Assembly: GCA_023253495.1 (NCBI GenBank)
Contig: JALRGF010000409.1
Location: forward strand, 1-28,157
Source of the DNA: Verrucomicrobiales bacterium
GTDB lineage: Bacteria > Verrucomicrobiota > Verrucomicrobiia > Verrucomicrobiales > V1-33
Direction of reading: 5' to 3'
Length of the DNA stretch: 28,157 bases
The position numbers were made by a program, and so were the translations under genes. Below, piece by piece: positions 1-7,385 of this stretch. Under the pieces are notes generated by a model. That model did not search any database. It was not told where the DNA came from and saw only the letters and a program-made list of their open reading frames with translations. Every line of letters starts with the position of its first letter. The stretch's first letter is position 1.

Positions 1-18
1 GGAGCCGACGAGCGGTCG

Positions 19-516
19 TCACGCCCACCGCCGCTCGGAGCCGTCCATCCGTCTTCGCTGGACGTTCGCTGCGGGCGGATGATCGAACGATACGCTTCCC
101 GGCAGGAAGCCCCTCACGCCGAGCGCGGGAAAATCCGCCCAGCTCCGACCCTCCGGCACCGCCGCCTCCACCACCGCAAGATCCATCGCCCGATCCCACG
201 CGTGAATCGCGGTCGCCTCGGTCACCCCGCCGCCCGGCCACTCCACCCGCACCGCCCGCCCCTGCCCGATCACATGAAAATTGGTCGCAATGCACCCCTC
301 CCCCACCACAAACCCCGTGCCCACTCCGCCATCACCATCAGCCCGATCCGCCTGCCTCAACGTCACCACCGACCGACGCGCCGCCGACGCCACCGCCTCC
401 ACCGTGGCCGCTTCAGGTTTCGCCGCCTCGCCCGCCACCGGCTCCGCCGCACTCACGGCCGACAGCAGGCCGCACACCGTCACGGCGACCCCCGGAATCA
501 GAATCCTGAAAACCAT
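19..516 (-). CDS. Truncated trypsin-like (HtrA/Deg-type) serine protease
   Basis: Exported protease fragment of 165 residues. Residues 1-24 form a signal peptide ending in an AXA-like site (VSAA). Residues 66-120 match the start of a trypsin-2/HtrA fold: a GTGF strand, catalytic His81 in NFHVIG, and the second triad residue Asp112 in AMDLAVV. The third triad residue (Ser of a GNSGGP motif), the rest of the protease domain and any PDZ domain are missing; family members usually exceed 300 residues. At the CCCC run at 110-113 the frame appears to slip by one base: the alternative frame reads a plausible continuation (LPAGKRIV) for a few codons, then similarity ends near position 85. The start is ATG 514-516, divergent from the lolC-like gene. 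Either a decayed gene or a sequencing error. Confidence 0.6.
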   Translation of the reverse strand: MVFRILIPGVAVTVCGLLSAVSAAEPVAGEAAKPEAATVEAVASAARRSVVTLRQADRADGDGGVGTGFVVGEGCIATNFHVIGQGRAVRVEWPGGGVTEATAIHAWDRAMDLAVVEAAVPEGRSWADFPALGVRGFLPGSVSFDHPPAANVQRRRMDGSERRWA

Positions 517-585
517 GGAGCCACCCTAACCGCCGATTCCCCGGTTAACCACCAATTCCCTGTTGTCCCCCGCCCCCGAGGGGTT

Positions 586-591
586 TTGACA
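586..591 (+). promoter_or_regulatory. TTGACA hexamer upstream of the lolC-like gene
   Basis: An exact TTGACA lies 76 bp before the ATG at 668, in the 151-bp gap between the divergent protease and permease genes. No AT-rich -10 element follows at 16-18 bp, so calling it a -35 box is tentative. Confidence 0.25.
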
Positions 592-667
592 GGTCCCGCC
601 CGCCCGCCAAGGTCGAGGCCGGTCTGCTGCCACCCGCCGCCCGCCGCCGCCGCCATTCCCGCTGTCC

Positions 668-1990
668 ATGCCATTTTCCCTGTTCCTCGCGCTGCGCTAC
701 CTCAAGCCCAAGCGCTCGGTCATTTCCGCCATCACCCTTTTCTGCGTGATGGGCGTCATGCTCGGCGTCGGCGCGCTCGTCGTGGTCATGAGCGTGATCA
801 ACGGCATCCAGAACAAAATCCGCGAGGAACTGCTCAACTTCGAGCCCCACATCGTCGCCATCGAACACCCGCTCCCGCCGGAAACCACCGAGGACGCCCG
901 CCCCAACTGGCGCGCCGTCGCCGCCGCCCTGCGTGACCTCGGGGGGGACGTCACCGCCGTCAGCCCGGTCATCGAGGTCCCCGGCACGGTGGAAATCCCG
1001 CGCCCCGACGGCACCAGATCGCTCATTCCCATCCAGCTCCACGCCGTCGACCCGCGAACCGCCGGCCTCGAACAAAAACTCCGTCTCATCGAGGGCACTC
1101 CGGACCTCGAATCCGACAACGCCGTCATCTCCGAAGACCTCTCCATGCAGCTGGGTGTCAGCGTCGGCGACACCATCACCGTACAGTCGTTTCGCAACGC
1201 CGAGGAAGCGTACCGCATGATCGACGAATGGGAAAAAACTCCCGCGGAGGAACGCGGCGAGGCCGAAGACTGGTTCGAAAAAATGAAGCAGGTCGTGCAG
1301 CCGGCCGAACTCACCGTGAGCGGCATTTTCCGCACCCCGCAGCGGCTGGTCCCGGTCTTTATCCCGCTGCACGTCGGCGCGGAAATGATGGTCAAGGGTG
1401 GTGGCATCGACTACCTCGGCGTGACCACCCCCGACGCCTTGCAGGTCGGCCGCTACCGCGACGCCATCGAACGCGCCCTGCCCCAGCATTGGACCTGCGA
1501 TACCTGGCGCGAACGCAACCGGGCGTACTTCGATGCCGTGGAGAGCGAGCGCGGCATGCTTTACGTCCTGCTGCTGCTCATCATGATCGTGGCCGCCTTC
1601 TGCATCATCGTGACCCTCGCCACCGTCGCCATCCACAAACGCAAGGAAATCGGCGTGGTCCGCTCGCTCGGCGCCCGCCTCTCCCAGATCATCGCCGTCT
1701 TCGTCCAGCAGGGAATCATCGTCGGGTTCCTCGGCACCGTGCTCGGCGTGCTCGGCGGTCTCGTTTTCCTGCACTTCCGCATGCAGGTCAAAGACCTCGT
1801 CTCCCGCCTCTTCGGGGTGGAAATCCTCGACCCCGCCGTCTACGGGATCAGTGAAATACCCAGCGACGTGCAAGCCGGCAATCTGCTCGTCATCTGCGGC
1901 ATCTCCATGATCGTCAGCACCCTCGCCGGCGTCATCCCCGCCCTCATGGCCGCCGGCCAGGACCCCGCCAAGGCCCTCCGCTCGGAATAA
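668..1990 (+). CDS. LolC/LolE-family (FtsX/MacB-type) ABC transporter permease
   Basis: Inner-membrane permease subunit of the kind that extracts lipoproteins and hands them to LolA for outer-membrane sorting. The 440 residues have the family's layout: N-terminal membrane segment (about 20-47), a large periplasmic MacB_PCD-like domain (48-295), then three FtsX-domain membrane segments (about 297-321, 341-369, 404-427). The stretch HKRKEIGVVRSLGA (323-336) is the typical FtsX cytoplasmic loop motif. LolC/E proteins are usually about 400-415 residues; a charged insert at 173-213 (EEAYRMIDEWEK onward) explains most of the excess. The ATPase partner LolD, often next door, is not in this window; the next gene encodes an RDD protein. 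ATG at 668 was chosen because the membrane-anchor motif LALRYLKPKR follows at once. Whether it is LolC, LolE or a single LolCE-type subunit cannot be decided. Confidence 0.85.
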   Translation: MPFSLFLALRYLKPKRSVISAITLFCVMGVMLGVGALVVVMSVINGIQNKIREELLNFEPHIVAIEHPLPPETTEDARPNWRAVAAALRDLGGDVTAVSPVIEVPGTVEIPRPDGTRSLIPIQLHAVDPRTAGLEQKLRLIEGTPDLESDNAVISEDLSMQLGVSVGDTITVQSFRNAEEAYRMIDEWEKTPAEERGEAEDWFEKMKQVVQPAELTVSGIFRTPQRLVPVFIPLHVGAEMMVKGGGIDYLGVTTPDALQVGRYRDAIERALPQHWTCDTWRERNRAYFDAVESERGMLYVLLLLIMIVAAFCIIVTLATVAIHKRKEIGVVRSLGARLSQIIAVFVQQGIIVGFLGTVLGVLGGLVFLHFRMQVKDLVSRLFGVEILDPAVYGISEIPSDVQAGNLLVICGISMIVSTLAGVIPALMAAGQDPAKALRSE

Positions 1991-2029
1991 GCGCCCACCC
2001 ACGCCACCCACGCCACCCCGGCATCCCCC

Positions 2030-2968
2030 ATGGATTTTTACCTCACCCAGAACGGAACCCAGCGCGGCCCTTTCCGCGTTTTCCAGGTCAAGGAAATGCT
2101 CGACCGCGGCGAGGCCTCCCCGGCCGACCTCGGCTGGCACAGCGGCCTGGATACCTGGCGGCCGCTCCGCGAGATCGATGCCATCGCGCCCTACCTCCCA
2201 TCACCTTCGCCGCCACCGCCGCCGGCCGACGCCGCCGATGAAGACAGCCCGCCGGAGGCCCCGCGCGCACCCGCCACCCACGCCTTCCCGGAAACCGTCC
2301 GCGGACACCGTCCGCCCGTCTCCGATACCAAGTGGCACCTCTTCGGCCGGCGCGCCCTGCCGCGGTTTCTGGCCCGCTGCTTCGACACCATGCTCTGGTT
2401 CTCGCTGGTATGCGGGGCCGGCGCCGCCACCGGCCTGCTCCCGCCCACCGCCTTCACTTTTCCCACCCTGATCAGCTTCTGGTTCGTGCCGCTGCAGTCG
2501 CTGGCCTGGGTCGGGGTCGAAGCCTGGCTGCTCTCGCGTTTCGGCACCACTCCGGGCAAATGGCTCTTCAATCTCCACCTGCGCTCGGTCGACGGCGGGC
2601 TGCCCCCGTTCATGAACGCGCTCAAGCGCGCGTTTTTCATCTGGGTCTTCGCCTGGGGGCTGGGTCACTCGCAGTGGGCCCTCTTCGGCTCGCTCATTTC
2701 CCTCATGCTCTTCCTCCAGAACGGCCGCATGGTCTGGGATCACCTCGTCAGCACCCGGCTCATCCACGCCGCCCCCAGGCCGGCCGCCTGGATCGTCTTC
2801 GCCGCCGCCCTCGGCGTCTACGTCGCCGCCAAATCCCTGCTCGTCATCAGCCAGCCGCTCCCGGCCAACCTGCCGCCGGAGGTCCGCTCCCAGATCGAAC
2901 AACAACGCGCCGCCGTCCGCGACGCCTACCGCCAAGGCCGCCCGCCCGCCACCCTGCCCGCGGACTGA
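2030..2968 (+). CDS. GYF_2 domain plus RDD-family membrane protein
   Basis: 312-residue membrane protein with two recognisable parts. Residues 1-50 are a GYF_2 domain (FYLTQNGTQRGPF, then W-H-S-G-L-D-T-W), thought to mediate protein contacts. A Pro/Ala/Glu-rich linker (55-100) leads to an RDD domain (about 107-245) with Arg112/Arg116 and Asp119 at the first membrane helix, the family's GT-TPGKW motif at 172-178 and Asp237 in the last conserved segment. A further hydrophobic helix lies at 253-272. RDD proteins have been linked to ion or small-molecule transport and membrane organisation, but no function is established for this architecture. It sits 39 bp after the permease gene and 22 bp before the exonuclease-like gene, so co-transcription is likely. 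ATG 2030 is preceded by a C-rich leader with no Shine-Dalgarno sequence. Confidence 0.8.
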   Translation: MDFYLTQNGTQRGPFRVFQVKEMLDRGEASPADLGWHSGLDTWRPLREIDAIAPYLPSPSPPPPPADAADEDSPPEAPRAPATHAFPETVRGHRPPVSDTKWHLFGRRALPRFLARCFDTMLWFSLVCGAGAATGLLPPTAFTFPTLISFWFVPLQSLAWVGVEAWLLSRFGTTPGKWLFNLHLRSVDGGLPPFMNALKRAFFIWVFAWGLGHSQWALFGSLISLMLFLQNGRMVWDHLVSTRLIHAAPRPAAWIVFAAALGVYVAAKSLLVISQPLPANLPPEVRSQIEQQRAAVRDAYRQGRPPATLPAD

Positions 2969-2990
2969 GCCCCGCTTCCCCGCATCCACC

Positions 2991-3533
2991 ATGCCCGATC
3001 CGAACATCGTTTACTTCGACCTCGAAACTCAGCGGCTCGCCAGCGACGTCGGCGGCTGGGCCCACAAGGACAAAATGGGGGTCTCCATCGGTGTGACCTA
3101 CAGTACGGCCACCGGATCATACAAGATCTACCACGAAGCCACCGCCGCCGACCTCGCCGATGAACTGCGCGCCGCCGACCTCGTCGTCGGCTTCAATCAC
3201 GTCGGCTTCGACCTCGCCGTCCTCCAGCCGTACACCATGTGGGACCTGCTCAGCCAGACGGTGAATCTCGACCTGCTCATCGACCTCGAAACCCGCCTTG
3301 GCCACCGCCTCAAACTCGAATCAGTCGCCACCGCCAGCCTCGGCGTCGGCAAAACCGCCGACGGCATCGAAGCCATCCGCTGGTGGCGCGAGGGCAAGGT
3401 CCTCGAAATCGCCCGATACTGCGCCTACGACGTCAAGGTGACCAAGGCGGTCCACGAGTTCGGCCGCCAGCACGGCCATGTCCGCTACCTCGACCGCTTC
3501 GGCCGTCCCCAGCAGGTCGAGGTCGACTGGTGA
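2991..3533 (+). CDS. DEDDy-type RNase H-like 3'-5' exonuclease domain protein
   Basis: Stand-alone 180-residue protein with the signature of DEDD exonucleases (the DnaQ/YprB RNase H-like fold). Exo I is YFDLETQ with Asp10 and Glu12; Exo II is GFNHVGFD with Asp74; Exo III is YCAYD, giving the Tyr143-x3-Asp147 pair of the DEDDy subtype. All four metal-binding carboxylates are present, so it should be catalytically competent on nucleic acid, probably 3'-5'. There is no helicase or polymerase domain; similar domains also occur joined to helicases. The substrate is unknown. It follows the GYF_2-RDD gene by 22 bp and ends tail-to-tail with panD, 64 bp away. Confidence 0.75.
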   Translation: MPDPNIVYFDLETQRLASDVGGWAHKDKMGVSIGVTYSTATGSYKIYHEATAADLADELRAADLVVGFNHVGFDLAVLQPYTMWDLLSQTVNLDLLIDLETRLGHRLKLESVATASLGVGKTADGIEAIRWWREGKVLEIARYCAYDVKVTKAVHEFGRQHGHVRYLDRFGRPQQVEVDW

Positions 3534-3597
3534 TCCGCCACCCGGCCAACGCCCGACTTCCACCGCCGGGGGCGGCACGGCCGGCCCCGCCTCTCGT

Positions 3598-3954
3598 TCA
3601 GGACTTCCGGCCCCGCGGTTTTTTGATGGCATTGCCCGGGCCGCAGAGGATGCGCTTCGGGACTACCGGTGACTCGCTCCAGGTGAATGCCAGCAGGGTC
3701 ACCAGATGGCCGGCCCCGATCAAATGAGCCGCCCCGCCGCGGATGATGAGACGCCCGCTGCCGGGTTCATCGGGAATGACGTAGGTTTCCAGGCGCGCCC
3801 CGCTGGTAATGGAAGCGACCAGCACCTTCTCACCTTCCCACAGATCCGCCGCCTCCATCAGATCGCGGGGGACGCTGATGCTGCCTTCGTAATCCACTTC
3901 GGCCGCGGTGATGGTGGCCCGGTGGATTTTGGATTTGAGGAGACTGCGAAGCAT
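3598..3954 (-). CDS. panD: Aspartate 1-decarboxylase, pyruvoyl-dependent
   Basis: Makes beta-alanine from L-aspartate for pantothenate/coenzyme A synthesis. The proenzyme cleaves itself between Gly24 and Ser25, and Ser25 becomes the pyruvoyl group. Counted from the ATG at 3954 the landmarks fall on E. coli numbering: Lys9, His11, the YEGS cleavage site with Gly24-Ser25, Arg54, Thr57 and catalytic Tyr58. The usual NGAAA segment reads RGGAA here, so the family's conserved Asn72 is Arg. Length is 118 residues (family about 115-130), with a basic tail (IKKPRGRKS). A TTG codon at 3963 would add three residues, but ATG 3954 matches the family's start. A TTGACG hexamer lies 37 bp upstream. No other pantothenate gene is near. 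An AbrB-like protein was considered and rejected on the motif match. Confidence 0.9.
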   Translation of the reverse strand: MLRSLLKSKIHRATITAAEVDYEGSISVPRDLMEAADLWEGEKVLVASITSGARLETYVIPDEPGSGRLIIRGGAAHLIGAGHLVTLLAFTWSESPVVPKRILCGPGNAIKKPRGRKS

Positions 3955-3991
3955 GGAAGCCAAACACCACCAACGTCCACTCCGCCCGCCC

Positions 3992-3997
3992 CGTCAA
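3992..3997 (-). promoter_or_regulatory. TTGACG element upstream of panD
   Basis: Read on the minus strand, TTGACG ends 37 bp before ATG 3954 and 28 bp before the alternative TTG at 3963. It fits the spacing seen at several other genes here. No good -10 match is visible. Confidence 0.3.
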
Positions 3998-4097
3998 CTC
4001 CACCCGCCCCGGGAACCGCCGCAAAACAAACCGCCCCCGCCCACCATAAGAAAAATCCTGCGTTTCCTCCGGGCCTCCGCAAACGAATACTCTCCGC

Positions 4098-7091
4098 ATG
4101 CCCATGCCCTCATTCCGTCGATTCTCCCGGCCCGCGGGCACCCGCGCCGCCGCCGTCATCCTCGCCGTCGCCGCCGCCGCCGCCCGGCTGCCCGCCGCCG
4201 AATCCGACCTGCTCCGGAACCCCCGCCAGCTCACCCTCGACGGCCGCCGCTCCGGCGAAGGGTATTTCTCCGCCGACGGCCGCAAACTCGTCTTCCAGTC
4301 GGAACGCGAGCCGGGCAATCCGTTCTACCAGATCTATCTCATGGACCTGGAAACCGGCGACACCACCCGCGTCTCGCCCGGTGTCGGGAAGACAACCTGC
4401 GCCTGGATCCACCCGGACGGGCAGACCATCCTTTTCGCCAGCACCCACGAGGACAACACCGCCAGGGAGAAACAGGAAGGCGAATTGAAGGAACGCGCTT
4501 CCGGCACCCAACGACGCTACGCCTGGGACTACGACGACACCTTCGAACTCTACGCCACCACAACCCAACCGTCCGAAACGCCGTCACCGCTCCGACGTCT
4601 CACCGACACCCGCGGCTACGACGCCGAAGGCGCCTTCTCCCCGGATGGCCGCTTCATCGTCTTTGCCAGCAACCGCGACGCCTACTCCCGCGAACTGACC
4701 GCCGGGGAAAAGGAACGGCTGGAGATCGACAAACAATTCTTCTGCGACATTTACATCATGAATGCCGACGGCACCGGGGTCCGACGGCTCACCGATGCCC
4801 CCGGATACGACGGCGGACCGTTCTTTTCCGCCGACGGCAGCCGGATCTGCTGGCGCCGGTTCGACGACAAAGGGGAACGCGCGGAAATCTGGACCATGAA
4901 GACCGATGGCACCGACCAGCGCCAGATCACCCGCCTCGGCGCCATGTCCTGGGCCCCGTTTTTCCACCCCAGCGGTGAATACCTCGTGTTTTCCACCAAT
5001 CTCCAGGGGTTCGACAACTTCGAGCTCTACATGGTCGATGCCGAGGGGCGGCACGATCCGGTCCGCGTCACCGACACCCCCGGCTTCGACGGACTGCCCA
5101 GCTTCTCGCCGGACGGGACAACAATCGCCTGGACCAGTACCCGCACCGCGGAAAAAACCAGCCAGATCTTCCTCGCTGACTGGAATCACCAGGCCGCCCG
5201 GCGCGCCCTCTTCGGAGAGAGAACAACGCCGGCCCCGGCCCCGGCCACCCCGGCCCCGGCCACCACACTCGCCGCCGCCATCACCGCGGAAGACATGAAG
5301 GTCCATGTCACCACCCTCGCCTCGGAAGCCATGGAAGGCCGGCTGCCGGGAACCCGCGGCGAACAGCTCGCCACCGATTACGCCGCCCAAACCCTGGCCT
5401 CCTTCGGCCTCGAGCCCGCCGGTGATGGTGGTTCATGGTTCCAGCCATTCGAGTTTACCGCCGGCGTGGAACTCGGTGCCGACAACGCCCTCGCCGCCAG
5501 CAAGTCGGACGCCGCCGCTCCCGCGCCGGCCGCCCCGGTGGTCGATACCGACTGGCGGCCGCTCTCGTTTTCCACCGTCGGACGGACCGAAGCACTCCCC
5601 GTCGTCTTCGCCGGTTACGGCATCGAGCTGTCCGACGACGGACCGGATGCCCCCGCGTATTCATCGTATTTCCACCTCGATGTGAAAGACAAATGGGTCA
5701 TGGTGCTCAGGTACCAGCCCGACGGCATTCCCCAGAACCAGCGCGGCCGCTTCATCCAGGCCAGCAGCCTGAGGTTCAAAGCCATGACCGCCCGCCAACG
5801 CGGCGCCCGCGGCCTGATCGTCGTCAGCGGCCCGAATTCCAAGGTGCGCGAACAACTGGTGCCGCTCACTTTCGACGCCTCGCTGGCCGGTTCCGGCCTG
5901 GCCGCCGTCTCCGTGACCGACGCGCTGGCGAAATCCTGGCTCGCCCTCGCCGGCAAAGACCTCCAGGCACTGCACAACGAACTCGACCAGGGACAGCCGG
6001 TCGCAGGCTTCGAAATCAAAGGGCTCAGCCTCGCCGCCACCATCGACCTCAAACAGGAAAAACGCACCGGCCGCAACGTGCTCGCCCGGCTGCCCGCCAC
6101 CGTCCCCGCCTCCACCCCGGGCCCGGCCCCCGCCCTGCTCATCGGCGCCCACATCGACCACCTCGGCCGCGAATTCGGCGGCAGCTCCCGCGCCACCGAC
6201 ACGGAAAAAGGCCTGATCCACTTCGGCGCCGATGACAACGCCTCAGGCTCCGCCGGCACCCTCGAAATTGCCCAGTGGCTCGCCACGGAAAAATCCTCGG
6301 GCCGGCTCGAACTCCAACGCGACGTGCTCATCGCCCTCTGGTCCGGCGAGGAAGCCGGGCTGCTCGGATCGACCCACTTCGCCAAATCCCTCGCCCGCGA
6401 AACCAAAGGCGAGGACGGTGCCAAACTCGACGGCGTGCTCGCCGCCTGCCTGAATCTCGACATGATCGGCCGCCTCGAAAAGTCGCTCGTCCTCCAGGGG
6501 CTCGGGTCATCCGACTGGTGGAAACCGCAGATCGAAAAACGCAATGTGCCGGTCGGCCTGCCGCTCACTCTCCAGAGCGACTGCTACGCCCCCACCGACA
6601 CCACCAGTTTCTACCCGCGCGGCGTGCCCATTCTCAATGCCTTCACCGGGAATCACGACGATTACCACCGGCCGACCGACACCGCCGACAAAATCAACTA
6701 CGAAGGCGCCGCCAAGGTCGCCCGCCTGATGGGCCTGATCGCCCGCGACCTCGCCACCGCCGCCGAGGCCCCGGCCTGGAAGGAATACCAGACCGGCGGA
6801 CAACCGGGACAACGCGCCGCCATGCGGGCGTACCTCGGCACCGTGCCCGACTACAGCCAGGGCGACGAGCCCGGCGTCAAACTGAGCGGCGTCTCCCCGG
6901 TCGGCCCGGCCGCCAAAGCCGGTGTCCGCGGCGGCGACATCATCGTCGGCCTCGGCGGCAAGGACATCCTCAACATTTACGACTACACCGCCATCCTCGG
7001 CGAACTCAAGGTCAACGCCGAAACGGAAATCATCGTCAACCGCAGCGGCTCCCGCGTCACCCTCAAGATCACCCCGACTTCCCGCGACTGA
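4098..7091 (+). CDS. Exported TolB-like beta-propeller / M28 zinc peptidase / PDZ fusion
   Basis: 997-residue exported metallopeptidase. Residues 1-34 are a signal peptide. Residues about 40-370 hold repeated PD40/TolB-like blades (G-x-FS-DGR-x-x-F, Y-D-x-x-P-x-FS-DG). A Pro-Ala linker (about 375-390) leads to the peptidase part: a PA-like insert (about 500-615) and a complete M28 zinc site with His685 (GAHIDHLG), Asp712/Asp713 (GADDNASG), Glu751-Glu752 (GEEAGLLGS), Asp788 (LDMIGR) and His857 (DDYHRPTDT). Residues 908-995 form a PDZ domain (AAKAGVRGGDIIVGLGG). M28 enzymes are mostly aminopeptidases or carboxypeptidases; the propeller may restrict access to peptides and the PDZ may bind C-termini, but that is inference. 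The ATG at 4098 gives a normal n-region (RRFSRPAGTR). It is divergent from panD and 4 bp upstream of the CPXCG gene. Confidence 0.85.
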   Translation: MPMPSFRRFSRPAGTRAAAVILAVAAAAARLPAAESDLLRNPRQLTLDGRRSGEGYFSADGRKLVFQSEREPGNPFYQIYLMDLETGDTTRVSPGVGKTTCAWIHPDGQTILFASTHEDNTAREKQEGELKERASGTQRRYAWDYDDTFELYATTTQPSETPSPLRRLTDTRGYDAEGAFSPDGRFIVFASNRDAYSRELTAGEKERLEIDKQFFCDIYIMNADGTGVRRLTDAPGYDGGPFFSADGSRICWRRFDDKGERAEIWTMKTDGTDQRQITRLGAMSWAPFFHPSGEYLVFSTNLQGFDNFELYMVDAEGRHDPVRVTDTPGFDGLPSFSPDGTTIAWTSTRTAEKTSQIFLADWNHQAARRALFGERTTPAPAPATPAPATTLAAAITAEDMKVHVTTLASEAMEGRLPGTRGEQLATDYAAQTLASFGLEPAGDGGSWFQPFEFTAGVELGADNALAASKSDAAAPAPAAPVVDTDWRPLSFSTVGRTEALPVVFAGYGIELSDDGPDAPAYSSYFHLDVKDKWVMVLRYQPDGIPQNQRGRFIQASSLRFKAMTARQRGARGLIVVSGPNSKVREQLVPLTFDASLAGSGLAAVSVTDALAKSWLALAGKDLQALHNELDQGQPVAGFEIKGLSLAATIDLKQEKRTGRNVLARLPATVPASTPGPAPALLIGAHIDHLGREFGGSSRATDTEKGLIHFGADDNASGSAGTLEIAQWLATEKSSGRLELQRDVLIALWSGEEAGLLGSTHFAKSLARETKGEDGAKLDGVLAACLNLDMIGRLEKSLVLQGLGSSDWWKPQIEKRNVPVGLPLTLQSDCYAPTDTTSFYPRGVPILNAFTGNHDDYHRPTDTADKINYEGAAKVARLMGLIARDLATAAEAPAWKEYQTGGQPGQRAAMRAYLGTVPDYSQGDEPGVKLSGVSPVGPAAKAGVRGGDIIVGLGGKDILNIYDYTAILGELKVNAETEIIVNRSGSRVTLKITPTSRD

Positions 7092-7095
7092 TCCC

Positions 7096-7287
7096 ATGGC
7101 CTGCCTGACCCCGGTCACCTGTCCGTCCTGCTTCGAGGAATTCGAGGTGGCCGCCCCCTCCCCGGACGAAACCCCCTGCACCGTGGACTACGATTGCGAG
7201 GTCTGCTGCCGGCCCATGGTCATCCGGTTCGTTTGCTGGGACGATGACATCGTCGCCGAGGCGGCGGGTCTCGGTGATTCTTTCTAA
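7096..7287 (+). CDS. CPXCG-motif cysteine-rich small protein
   Basis: 63-residue predicted zinc-ribbon protein. It has two cysteine pairs, CPSC at 9-12 and CEVCC at 34-38, followed by RPM; this is the layout of the Cys_rich_CPXCG family, whose function is unknown. The first motif is CPSCF instead of the usual CPxCG, so the Gly after the second Cys is replaced by Phe. The acidic C-terminus (CWDDDIVAEA) is also seen in relatives. It starts 4 bp after the peptidase stop codon and is probably co-transcribed with it. It is too short to be predicted by length alone; the call rests on the cysteine spacing. Confidence 0.75.
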   Translation: MACLTPVTCPSCFEEFEVAAPSPDETPCTVDYDCEVCCRPMVIRFVCWDDDIVAEAAGLGDSF

Positions 7288-7323
7288 ACCACCCGGGCCC
7301 CGTCGGCGTTTCCCGCGCCGCGC

Positions 7324-7368
7324 CGCCCCAAAGGCGCGCCCGTTGCGCCCCGCCCCAAAAGCGCGCCC
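7324..7368. repeat. Imperfect 18-bp direct repeat pair between convergent genes
   Basis: CGCCCCAAAGGCGCGCCC (7324-7341) and CGCCCCAAAAGCGCGCCC (7351-7368) differ at one base and are spaced 27 bp start to start. They fill the 98-bp gap between the convergent CPXCG and oxidoreductase genes. The GC-rich arms could fold, but no T-run marks a clear terminator. Confidence 0.6.
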
Positions 7369-7385
7369 TGCGGCGCCGCCCCCTC

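Noticed and set aside
574..585. Hairpin with T-run (CCCC-GA-GGGGTTTT) resembling a terminator
   Set aside because: The two-base loop is too small, and it lies between divergent genes where no terminator is expected.
545..2140. Long minus-strand open frame opposite the lolC-like gene
   Set aside because: Composition is His/Asp/Gly-rich with no domain; it is the antisense shadow of a gene with clear family motifs in a GC-rich genome.
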